Part shown: positions 23,031 to 30,155 of the stretch, piece by piece
How positions within the stretch are numbered: the first letter of the stretch is position 1
Layout of the letters: each line of letters opens with the position of its first letter
Virus record (IMG/VR): IMGVR_UViG_3300036403_000039
Span: 1 to 64,000 of that record
Source of the DNA: a virus
Reading direction: 5' to 3' (one strand)
Length of the DNA stretch: 64,000 nucleotides
The notes under the pieces: generated by a model
Databases searched by the model: none
Told to the model about the DNA's origin: nothing
What the model saw: only the letters and a program-made list of their open reading frames with translations
Translations under genes and position numbers: made by a program

Positions 23031-24541
23031 TGGCCTGGTATTCAAAGATCCGCAGCCTGTTCGGCCAGCAGCCCGTCCACGAAGCGGCTGGCCGTGGTCG
23101 CCGCTCTTTGGCTTGGATGCCCGGCAACCCAGGCGCGGTCGCCGCGATGCTGGCGACCAACACCGAACAGCGCATCAAGAGCCGCGACCTCGTGCGCCGC
23201 AATGCCTGGGCGCAGGCCGGTATCGAAGCCTTCGTGTCCAACGCGGTCGGTACTGGCATCAAGCCGCAGAGTCTGGCAGCAGACGAGCGCTTCAAGACCG
23301 ACCTGCAGGCGCTGTGGCGTGACTGGACGGAGGAAGCCGACGCTGCAGGTCAGACCGACTTCTATGGGCTGCAGGCGCTGGCCTGCCGCGCGATGCTCGA
23401 GGGCGGTGAATGCCTGATCCGGCTGCGCCCGCGTCGTCCGGAAGATGGCTTGGTGGTGCCCTTGCAACTGCAGTTGCTGGAGCCCGAGCACCTGCCGATC
23501 AGTCTCAACCTCGATCTGCCTTCGGGCAACGTGGTGCGCTCTGGCATCGAATTCGACAGCCTTGGGCGGCGCGTCGCTTACCACCTGTACCGCTCGCACC
23601 CCGAAGACGGTCGGCTGGCTCCGATGTCGGGCCAGGGCGGGATGGACACGGTGCGCATCGATGCGAAGGAAATCATCCACCTGTTCCGCGTCCTGCGTCC
23701 CGGCCAGATCCGGGGCGAGCCGTGGTTGTCGCGGGCCCTGGTCAAGCTCAACGAACTCGACCAGTACGACGACGCCGAACTGGTGCGCAAGAAGACCGCC
23801 GCGATGTTCGCTGGCTTCGTCACGCGACAGAACCCAGAGGACAACCTGATGGGCGAAGGTGCTGCTGATGGCGATGGCATCGCGCTGGCCGGTCTGGAGC
23901 CGGGCACCTTGCAGATATTGGAGCCCGGCGAGGACATCAAGTTCTCCGACCCAGCCGACGTCGGTGGCTCGTATGGCGAGTTTCTGCGCACGCAGTTCCG
24001 CGCGGTTGCCGCTGCCATCGGCGTCACCTACGAGCAGTTGACTGGCGATCTCACAGGCGTGAACTACTCGTCCATTCGCGCCGGGATGCTGGAGTTCCGG
24101 CGTCGCTGCGAGATGGTGCAGCACGGGGTTCTTGTGCATCAGATGTGCCGTCCGGTTTGGGCCGCGTGGATGAAGCAGGCCGTGCTCGCCGGTGCCATCG
24201 AAGCGCCCGGCTTCGCGCGTGGCGGCCCAGCCCGTCGCCGCCAGTACCTGCAGGTGAAGTGGATTCCCCAGGGCTGGCAGTGGGTCGACCCTGAGAAGGA
24301 GTTCAAGGCAATGCTGCTGGCCATCCGGGCGGGCCTGATGAGCCGCTCGGAAGCCATCGCTGCCTTTGGCTACGACGCTGAGGACGTTGACCGCGAGATC
24401 GCCGCCGACAACCAGCGAGCCGACGACCTCGGCTTGATCTTCGACTCCGACCCGCGCCGCACGTCCAAGGACGGCGGAAGCGCCGAGCCGAACAAGAACG
24501 CTGCAGACACCACGCAAAACAGCGACACATCGTCTGCCTGA
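23030..24541 (+). CDS. Portal protein (lambda gpB family)
   Basis: A 503-residue protein with lambda-type portal hallmarks: RRNAWAQAGIEAFVSNAVGTGIKP near residue 65, IIHLFRVLRPGQIRGEPWL at about 205, and the C-terminal WPQGWQWVDPEKEFKA-like segment. It forms the dodecameric ring at the head vertex. The ATG at 23030 overlaps gpW; the in-frame start at 22979 lies inside gpW. The polar tail (about 460-503) is disordered. Confidence 0.95.
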   Translation: MAWYSKIRSLFGQQPVHEAAGRGRRSLAWMPGNPGAVAAMLATNTEQRIKSRDLVRRNAWAQAGIEAFVSNAVGTGIKPQSLAADERFKTDLQALWRDWTEEADAAGQTDFYGLQALACRAMLEGGECLIRLRPRRPEDGLVVPLQLQLLEPEHLPISLNLDLPSGNVVRSGIEFDSLGRRVAYHLYRSHPEDGRLAPMSGQGGMDTVRIDAKEIIHLFRVLRPGQIRGEPWLSRALVKLNELDQYDDAELVRKKTAAMFAGFVTRQNPEDNLMGEGAADGDGIALAGLEPGTLQILEPGEDIKFSDPADVGGSYGEFLRTQFRAVAAAIGVTYEQLTGDLTGVNYSSIRAGMLEFRRRCEMVQHGVLVHQMCRPVWAAWMKQAVLAGAIEAPGFARGGPARRRQYLQVKWIPQGWQWVDPEKEFKAMLLAIRAGLMSRSEAIAAFGYDAEDVDREIAADNQRADDLGLIFDSDPRRTSKDGGSAEPNKNAADTTQNSDTSSA

Positions 24542-24550
24542 AGGAATCCC

Positions 24551-25780
24551 ATGACCCTGTTGCCCCATTTGGCGGCACGCCTCTACGGTGTGCCGCTGGC
24601 GATCCATCGCCCAAAACTTGATGTGATCCTGGCCGTGCTCGGCCCCCGGATCGGCTTGGCTGACTTGGCTACACCCTCGGCCTTCACGCCGCCCGTGCGT
24701 CCCGCAGCCACCCAGACGACGAAGGTCGCGGTCATTCCAATCCACGGCACGCTGGTGCGACGCACCGTGGGCCTGGAAGCCGAATCCGGCTTGACCAGCT
24801 ACGCCGGTCTCAGCGCGCAGTTGGACGCCGCGCTGGCCAGCCCGGATGTCGCCGCCATCCTGCTTGACGTCGACTCACCGGGTGGCGAGTCGGGCGGCGT
24901 GTTCGATCTGGCCGACCGCATCCGTGCGGCTGCCCAGACGAAGCCGGTCTGGGCAGTGGCCAACGACATGGCCTTTTCAGCGGCCTACGCACTCGCGTCT
25001 GCTGCCAGCAAGGTGTTCGTGTCACGCACCGGCGGCGTCGGCTCGATTGGCGTCATTGCGATGCACGTCGACCAGTCCGAGAGGGATGCACAGGACGGCG
25101 TTCGCTACACGGCGGTCTTTGCGGGCGACCGCAAGAACGATCTCAACCCGCACGAGCCGATTTCCAGCGAAGCCCACGCCTTTCTCAAGGGCGAGGTGAA
25201 TCGCGTCTACGGCCTGTTCGTCGAGACGGTGGCCCGAAACCGGGGCATCGAGGCATCTGCCGTGCGTGACACCGAGGCGGGGCTGTTCTTCGGGCAAGCC
25301 GCCGTTGCCATCGGGCTGGCCGACGCCATCGGCACCTTCGACGACGCCCTTGCGCAGCTTTGCGAATCCGTTTCCCCACTCCCGAAGTTGGCGGCAAGCC
25401 ACTCCGGTCTTTTTAGCAACCCCCAGATGGAGTCATCAATGAATGATCGAACCGACCCCGCTGCTCCTGATCGGCTTGCTGCTGATCCTGCTGGCAGTTC
25501 TTCTCAACAGGCGGCCGCCACCGCCATGACCGTGGCCGACGCGATTGAGGTCGCCCAGACCTGCACCCTGGCCGCGCGCACCGACCTGATCGCAGGCTTC
25601 CTCGAAGCGAAGGCATCACCCGCCAAGGTACGCAGCCAGTTGCTGGCGGCGAAGGCCGAAGCGTCCCCCGAAATCGTCAGCCGCATCGCTCCCGATGCTG
25701 CTGCATCCACGAGCAACCCGCTGCTCGATGCCGCGAAGCAGCTCGCGGCCAAGTCCGCATCACTGAAGAAGGAGATCTGA
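24551..25780 (+). CDS. S49-family head maturation protease with C-terminal scaffold (lambda gpC type)
   Basis: A 409-residue protein. The SppA/S49 protease domain spans about residues 58-290: VIPIHGTLV, DVDSPGG at 107-112, nucleophile Ser143 in DMAFSAAYAL, and the general-base Lys195 in AGDRKNDL. The C-terminal 113 residues are Ala-rich and start at an internal ATG with its own ribosome site, matching the nested scaffold Nu3 of lambda. It processes the portal and scaffold during head assembly. Confidence 0.93.
   Translation: MTLLPHLAARLYGVPLAIHRPKLDVILAVLGPRIGLADLATPSAFTPPVRPAATQTTKVAVIPIHGTLVRRTVGLEAESGLTSYAGLSAQLDAALASPDVAAILLDVDSPGGESGGVFDLADRIRAAAQTKPVWAVANDMAFSAAYALASAASKVFVSRTGGVGSIGVIAMHVDQSERDAQDGVRYTAVFAGDRKNDLNPHEPISSEAHAFLKGEVNRVYGLFVETVARNRGIEASAVRDTEAGLFFGQAAVAIGLADAIGTFDDALAQLCESVSPLPKLAASHSGLFSNPQMESSMNDRTDPAAPDRLAADPAGSSSQQAAATAMTVADAIEVAQTCTLAARTDLIAGFLEAKASPAKVRSQLLAAKAEASPEIVSRIAPDAAASTSNPLLDAAKQLAAKSASLKKEI
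25439..25780 (+). CDS. Nested scaffold protein (Nu3-like), internal start
   Basis: An in-frame internal ATG at 25439 with GGAG at 25429-25432 (7-base spacing) would give a 113-residue Ala/Glu-rich helical protein identical to the C terminus of the protease. Lambda makes its scaffold Nu3 from exactly such an internal start in gene C. Not confirmed by anything other than the ribosome site and composition. Confidence 0.6.
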   Translation: MNDRTDPAAPDRLAADPAGSSSQQAAATAMTVADAIEVAQTCTLAARTDLIAGFLEAKASPAKVRSQLLAAKAEASPEIVSRIAPDAAASTSNPLLDAAKQLAAKSASLKKEI

Positions 25781-25781
25781 G

Positions 25782-26162
25782 ATGCCCACCGTGTTTTCTG
25801 AATCGATGAACTTGGGCGACCTGCTCAAGTACGAGGCCCCGAACCTCTACTCGCGCGACCGCGTCACCGTGGTCGCAGGCCAGACCCTGCCGCTGGGCGC
25901 GGTCGTCGGGATGGTCACTGCCACGGGCAAGGTCAAGCAGATCGACCCCTCGGCCACTGACGGCAGCCAGTACGCCGCTGGCGTGCTGATGCAGGCCGTC
26001 GATGCCGCCCTGGCCGAACGTCCGGACGGTCTGATGGTGGCGCGTCACGCCATCGTCGCCGACCACGCGCTGCAGTGGCCCACCGGCATCACCACCGCCG
26101 AGCAGCAGGCGGCCGTTGCCCAGCTCAAGGCGCTGGGTGTCCTCGTTCGCCAAGGAGTATGA
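25782..26162 (+). CDS. Head decoration protein (lambda gpD family)
   Basis: A 126-residue beta-rich protein. RDRVTVVAGQTLPLGAVVGMVT and the gap before the C-terminal LKALGVLVRQG identify it as a gpD-type trimeric decoration protein that stabilises the expanded capsid. AAGGAG precedes the ATG. Confidence 0.9.
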   Translation: MPTVFSESMNLGDLLKYEAPNLYSRDRVTVVAGQTLPLGAVVGMVTATGKVKQIDPSATDGSQYAAGVLMQAVDAALAERPDGLMVARHAIVADHALQWPTGITTAEQQAAVAQLKALGVLVRQGV

Positions 26163-26164
26163 CC

Positions 26165-27184
26165 ATGCAGAACATCTTCGAAAACCCCGCCTTCTCGATG
26201 TCGGCGCTCACCGCCGCCATCAACTTCCTGCCCAACAACTACGACCTCCTGGGCGCGATGGGCCTGTTTGTCGACAAGCCGCAGCGTTTTCGCTCGGTGA
26301 TCGTGGAAGAGCAGAACGGTGTGCTCACCCTGCTGCCAACGATGCCCCCGGGCTCGCCGGGCACCGTGGGCGTGCGCGGCAAGCGCAAGGTGCGCTCGTT
26401 CACCATTCCGCACATCCCCCACGACGACGTGATCCTGCCGGAGGAAGTTCAGGGCATCCGCGCCTTTGGTTCGGAGACGGAACTGCAGACCGTGGCGGGC
26501 GTGATGGCGCAGCACCTGCAGACGATGCGCAACAAGCACGCGATCACGCTGGAGCATCTGCGCTTCGGCGCGCTCAAGGGTCAAATCCTGGACGCCGATG
26601 GCAGCGTGATCTACGACCTCTACAACGAATTCGAGATCACGCCCAAGGAGTTCGCCTTTGAAATTGCCGATCCCGCCAGCGGGTTCGACGTCAAGAAGGC
26701 CTGTCTGGACGTCGTCCGCTACGTCGAGGACAACCTGCAGGGCGAACGTATGAGCGGCCTGCACGCCTTCGTCGGCGAGGACTTCTTCGACGCGCTCACC
26801 GGGCACGATGAGGTCAAGGCCGCTTACGACCGCTGGCAGGATGGGCAAGCGCTGCGCACCGATATGCGCGCGGGCTTCACCTTTGCCGGGATCACCTTCG
26901 AAGAGCATCGCGGCCGGGCCTTCGCGCCGGGCAGTGCTGTGCGCCGATTCGTCGAACCCGATGAGGGTCACATCCTGCCGCTGGGCACGATGGACACCTT
27001 CGCCACCTACTACGCGCCCGCCGACTTCAACGAGACGGCTAATACGGTGGCGCTGCCGCTGTACGCGAAGCAGGAGCCGCGCAAGTTCGACCGGGGTACC
27101 GATCTGCACACGCAGGCCAATCCGCTGCCGCTGTGCCACCGCCCGGCGCTGCTGGTCAAGCTGGTCATGGGCGCTGGTGTATGA
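26165..27184 (+). CDS. Major capsid protein (Phage_cap_E)
   Basis: A 339-residue protein of the lambda gpE family, with typical segments FTIPHIPHDDVILPEEVQGI near residue 80 and AQHLQTMRNKHAITLEHLRFGALKG near 120. The chosen ATG at 26165 has AGGAG 7 bases upstream; an ATG two codons earlier is less well spaced. It forms the capsid shell with the decoration protein just upstream. Confidence 0.95.
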   Translation: MQNIFENPAFSMSALTAAINFLPNNYDLLGAMGLFVDKPQRFRSVIVEEQNGVLTLLPTMPPGSPGTVGVRGKRKVRSFTIPHIPHDDVILPEEVQGIRAFGSETELQTVAGVMAQHLQTMRNKHAITLEHLRFGALKGQILDADGSVIYDLYNEFEITPKEFAFEIADPASGFDVKKACLDVVRYVEDNLQGERMSGLHAFVGEDFFDALTGHDEVKAAYDRWQDGQALRTDMRAGFTFAGITFEEHRGRAFAPGSAVRRFVEPDEGHILPLGTMDTFATYYAPADFNETANTVALPLYAKQEPRKFDRGTDLHTQANPLPLCHRPALLVKLVMGAGV

Positions 27185-27483
27185 GTCTGGTCGCTCAGAT
27201 CTATGAGTCAGCCGCGAACGCGGGGCTGCTGAAGGAATGCCTTTGGTATCCGTCGAACGGTGCACCATCACAACGGCATCAGGTCGGCTTTGCCGCGCCG
27301 GATGAATCCGTTCTAGACGGCCTGACCTTGAGCACCGACTATGAGATGACCTACCCGGTCACTGCGCTCAATGGCCTTGCTGCACGCGAGGTGGTCGAGG
27401 TCGGTGGATCGTCCTTCCAGGTACGAGACATCCGAGCCGTGGGCGACGGTTCCGAACTCCGCGCCAAGCTGACCCGGTTGTAA
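27181..27483 (+). CDS. Head-tail attachment protein (gpFII-like)
   Basis: A 100-residue protein overlapping the capsid stop by 4 bases. It has QRHQVGFAAPDESVLDGL and a C-terminal beta segment GGSSFQVRDIRAVGDGSELRAKLTRL. These are typical of phage head-tail attachment proteins that bind beneath the connector and receive the tail. Confidence 0.75.
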   Translation: MSLVAQIYESAANAGLLKECLWYPSNGAPSQRHQVGFAAPDESVLDGLTLSTDYEMTYPVTALNGLAAREVVEVGGSSFQVRDIRAVGDGSELRAKLTRL

Positions 27484-27487
27484 CCGT

Positions 27488-27934
27488 ATGGCTGACAACT
27501 CGATCCGCGAGCGGATTCTGCTGGCGGTGATGGCGGCTGCCCGTCCTGCGGCCGAGGGACTCGGAGCCACGCTGCACCGTTCGCCCACGGTGGCTATCAG
27601 CCGCGAGCAATGCCCCGCGCTGGCGGTGTTTCCCGAGTCGGAGTCCATCACCGAGCGGGCCAACGACCGCGTCACACGCGACCTGATTGTCCGCGTCGTC
27701 GCGCTCGCGCGGTCGGTACCACCCGCGTCCCCCGAAACCGAGGCCGACCGTCTGCTCACCGCTGCCCACGCTTCCTTGTTTGTGGACGGCACTTTCGGTG
27801 GTTTGGCACTGGGCATCCGTGAGCAGGAAAGCGAGTGGGAGGTCGAGGACGCCGATGCCGTGGCCGTGGCTCTCCCGGCGCGGTACCGCATCACGTACCG
27901 GACGCTGGCCAATGACCTTTCAACCCTTGGATGA
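27488..27934 (+). CDS. Tail terminator/minor tail protein (U/Z-like)
   Basis: A 148-residue protein in the position of lambda Z/U. An N-terminal helix (IRERILLAVMAAARPAAEGL) is followed by a beta sheet (RDLIVRVVALAR, ESEWEVEDADAVAVALPARYRITYRT), the alternating plan of tail-terminator proteins. Family assignment rests on position and fold pattern. It overlaps the next gene (ATGA). Confidence 0.7.
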   Translation: MADNSIRERILLAVMAAARPAAEGLGATLHRSPTVAISREQCPALAVFPESESITERANDRVTRDLIVRVVALARSVPPASPETEADRLLTAAHASLFVDGTFGGLALGIREQESEWEVEDADAVAVALPARYRITYRTLANDLSTLG

Positions 27935-28140
27935 CCCCTATGACCCAACTTGTCTTGACACGCCCGCACACCCACGCGGGCAAGACGCTTGGCGTCGGTG
28001 ACCGGATCGAGATCGACGCTACATCAGCCGACTGGCTGATCGCGCACGGTATCGCCACGCCGGAGCCGACCGTCCCAGCCTCTGAACCCTTCACTGACCC
28101 TGAACCCAAACCCCTCCAACGCAAGGAACCCAAGCAATGA
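27931..28140 (+). CDS. Small phage protein (DUF7210-like)
   Basis: A 69-residue protein. QLVLTRPHTHAGKTLGVGDRIEIDATSADWLIAHGIA is the compact beta motif of DUF7210 as I remember it. A Pro/Glu tail follows. It overlaps both neighbours by 4 bases. The ATG at 27940 is an alternative start. It lies between tail-terminator and tail-tube genes; its role is unknown. Confidence 0.7.
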   Translation: MTPMTQLVLTRPHTHAGKTLGVGDRIEIDATSADWLIAHGIATPEPTVPASEPFTDPEPKPLQRKEPKQ

Positions 28141-28889
28141 GCACCTATGCCAGTTTTCAAGGCCGCGTATTCCTCGGCAAGCGCGACACCGACGGCCTTC
28201 CAATCGAAGTGCGCTCGCCCGGCAACGTCGCCGAGCTGAAGCTCTCCCTCAAGACCGATGTCCTGGAGCACTACGAAAGCCAAACCGGCCAGCGCTCGCT
28301 GGATCACCGGATGGTCAAGCAGAAGTCCGCCACAGTGAACCTCACCATTGAGGAATTCACCAAGGAGAACCTCGCGCTGGCCCTGTACGGTAATCACGTC
28401 GTCGGCACGCCGGGCACGCTCACCGCCGAGCCGGTGGGCGGTGCAACGCCGATTGCGGGCGACCGCTACTTCCTGGCCCACCCGAAGGTGTCGTCCCTGG
28501 TCGTGGTGGATTCGGCAGGCACGCCCGCGACCCTGGTCTTGGGCACGAACTACACCGCTGACCCCGACTTCGGTGCCATCCAGTTTCTGGATACCACCGG
28601 CTTCACTGCGCCGTTCAAGGCCAGTTACGCCTACGGTGTGGCCACCGAGATCGGCATCTTCACGCAGGCACTGCCGGAGCGTTTCCTGCGGCTCGAAGGC
28701 ATCAACACCGCCCAGGGCAATGCCAAGGTGCTGGTCGAGCTCTACCGCGTGGCATTCGATCCGCTGAAGGAAATCTCCTTCATCTCGGACGAGTACAACA
28801 AGTTCGAGCTGGAGGGATCGCTGCTGGCCGACACCACCAAGCCCTTCGACGCGGTGCTGGGCCAGTTCGGCCGCATCGTGCAACTGTGA
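28137..28889 (+). CDS. Phage tail tube protein
   Basis: A 250-residue protein with a YASFQGRVFLGKR start and ELKLSLKTDVLEHYESQTGQ. The central TVNLTIEEFTKENLALALYG is a signature of siphophage major tail (tube) proteins. The C-terminal half has FKASYAYG and ISFISDEYNKFELEGSLLAD. It polymerises into the tail tube around the tape measure. Confidence 0.88.
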   Translation: MSTYASFQGRVFLGKRDTDGLPIEVRSPGNVAELKLSLKTDVLEHYESQTGQRSLDHRMVKQKSATVNLTIEEFTKENLALALYGNHVVGTPGTLTAEPVGGATPIAGDRYFLAHPKVSSLVVVDSAGTPATLVLGTNYTADPDFGAIQFLDTTGFTAPFKASYAYGVATEIGIFTQALPERFLRLEGINTAQGNAKVLVELYRVAFDPLKEISFISDEYNKFELEGSLLADTTKPFDAVLGQFGRIVQL

Positions 28890-28900
28890 TGGGTGCCGCC

Positions 28901-29302
28901 ATGAGTGATCTGGACACCCTGATTCCGCAGGCGGTCGAACTGGTGATCGACGGTGAGCCGCTGGCCATCAAACCGCTGAAGGTCGGGCAGATGCCCGGTT
29001 TTCTGCGAGCGATCTCGCCGGTGATGCAGCAGCTCACTGCCTCCAACATCGACTGGCTGGCGTTGTTCGGCGAGCGCGGCGACGACCTGCTGTCGGCCAT
29101 CGCCATTGCCGTCGGCAAGCCTCGGGCGTGGGTCGATGAGCTGGCTGCCGACGAGGCAATCCTGCTGGCGGCCAAGGTGATCGAGGTGAACGCCGATTTT
29201 TTTACCCGGACGGTGATCCCGAAGCTCGACGGGCTGTTCGGCCAAGCGAAGCTGCCGCCCATCGTGAAAGCGGTGGCTGGTTTGACGCCGTCCAGCACCT
29301 GA
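28901..29302 (+). CDS. Tail assembly chaperone, G-like (DUF6631-like)
   Basis: A 133-residue protein: VELVIDGEPLAIKPLKVGQMPGFLRAI then a helical half (LAADEAILLAAKVIEVNADFF). It sits between tail tube and tape measure, the position of lambda G. Earlier starts (GTG 28886, ATG 28889) are possible. Near the end lies T TTT TTT at 29197-29203, a perfect -1 slippery heptamer in the right frame; slippage would extend it into the 29203-29502 frame. In lambda G and GT guide tape measure and tube assembly. Confidence 0.78.
   Translation: MSDLDTLIPQAVELVIDGEPLAIKPLKVGQMPGFLRAISPVMQQLTASNIDWLALFGERGDDLLSAIAIAVGKPRAWVDELAADEAILLAAKVIEVNADFFTRTVIPKLDGLFGQAKLPPIVKAVAGLTPSST
29197..29203 (+). promoter_or_regulatory. 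Slippery heptamer for -1 frameshift (T TTT TTT)
   Basis: Seven consecutive T residues placed so that the zero-frame codons are GAT TTT TTT ACC. It fits the X XXY YYZ rule exactly and precedes a stop-free -1 frame of about 100 codons that fills the otherwise empty gap before the next gene. Confidence 0.65.
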
Positions 29303-29502
29303 TCGAGCACGGCCACCGCCTGCAGGACATCCTCGACTACACGTTGGCGCAGGTGCGCGGCTTCGTCGCTGCGACGGCGCGCACCGATGCGGCCCGCGAC
29401 GCTCGGCTGCTGTCCGTGATTGCCATCGGCACGCGCAGCGATGCCCGCCACCTCGACCAAACCCTCGACCGACTCACCGACAAGGCAACCGACCGTGCCT
29501 GA
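29203..29502 (+). CDS. T-like extension of tail chaperone, reached by -1 frameshift
   Basis: From the slippery site the -1 frame is open until TGA at 29500-29502 and encodes WFDAVQHLIEHGHRLQDIL, then a helix-rich, Arg-rich end (DARHLDQTLDRLTDK). There is no good start codon or ribosome site of its own. This matches the GT fusion of lambda. The sequence between 29203 and about 29270 in this frame is low-complexity, so the actual slip could lie slightly later. Confidence 0.6.
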   Translation, partial: YPDGDPEARRAVRPSEAAAHRESGGWFDAVQHLIEHGHRLQDILDYTLAQVRGFVAATARTDAARDARLLSVIAIGTRSDARHLDQTLDRLTDKATDRA

Positions 29503-29507
29503 CGACC

Positions 29508-30152
29508 ATGCGCATTTCCGTTCAGATCGATAGCGCCGCAGCCCAGGCGCAGTTGCGCCGTTGGGGCGGTGAGTTCCGCGATAAGGTCAAGAAGGCGGTG
29601 TCGCGGGCGATTGCCAGCGAGGCGGTCGAACTCAAGCAAGACGTGCGCAGCCACGTCGCCAGCCAGATGGCAGTGGTCAAGAAGTCCTTCCTCAAGGGCT
29701 TCACCGCCAAGGTGCTGGACAAAGACCCGAACCGACTGCCCGCGCTGTACGTGGGTTCGCGCATTCCGTGGTCGGGGATGCACGAGACCGGCGGCCAGAT
29801 TGCCGGGCGGATGCTGATTCCACTGAACGGTCGAGTGGGCCGCAAGCGCTTCAAGGCGCAGGTGGCCGAGCTGATGCGCGGCGGCAATGCCTATTTCATC
29901 AAGAACGCGAAGGGAAACATCGTCCTGATGGCCGAGAACATCAAAGAGCACGACCGGCCACTGGCGGGTTTCAAGCGCCGCTATCGCAAGGCCGAGGGCA
30001 TCAAGCGCCTCAAACGCGGCGCGGATATCCCGATTGCCGTCCTGGTGCCCAGGGTCGTGCTCAAGAAGCGACTCGATGTCGAGCGCTTGGTCGCGGGTCG
30101 CATCCCGCGTCTGGCAGCGGCGGTCGAGAAGCAGATCAGCACGGTGGATTGA
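29508..30152 (+). CDS. Phage tail protein (DUF6441-like)
   Basis: A 214-residue basic protein. The N-terminal MRISVQIDSAAAQAQLRRWGGEF, helix KVKKAVSRAIASEAVELKQDV, and PWSGMHETGGQIAGRMLIPL match the DUF6441 tail family as I remember it. It lies directly before the tape measure, where many siphophages encode a tail completion protein. No enzymatic motif. Confidence 0.75.
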   Translation: MRISVQIDSAAAQAQLRRWGGEFRDKVKKAVSRAIASEAVELKQDVRSHVASQMAVVKKSFLKGFTAKVLDKDPNRLPALYVGSRIPWSGMHETGGQIAGRMLIPLNGRVGRKRFKAQVAELMRGGNAYFIKNAKGNIVLMAENIKEHDRPLAGFKRRYRKAEGIKRLKRGADIPIAVLVPRVVLKKRLDVERLVAGRIPRLAAAVEKQISTVD

Positions 30153-30155
30153 TTC

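Noticed and set aside
23042-24745. Minus-strand frame of 567 codons opposite the portal gene
   Set aside because: The portal gene on the plus strand has diagnostic motifs and fits the operon; the antisense frame does not.
26045-27271. Minus-strand frame of 408 codons opposite the capsid gene
   Set aside because: Shadow of the major capsid gene in GC-rich DNA.
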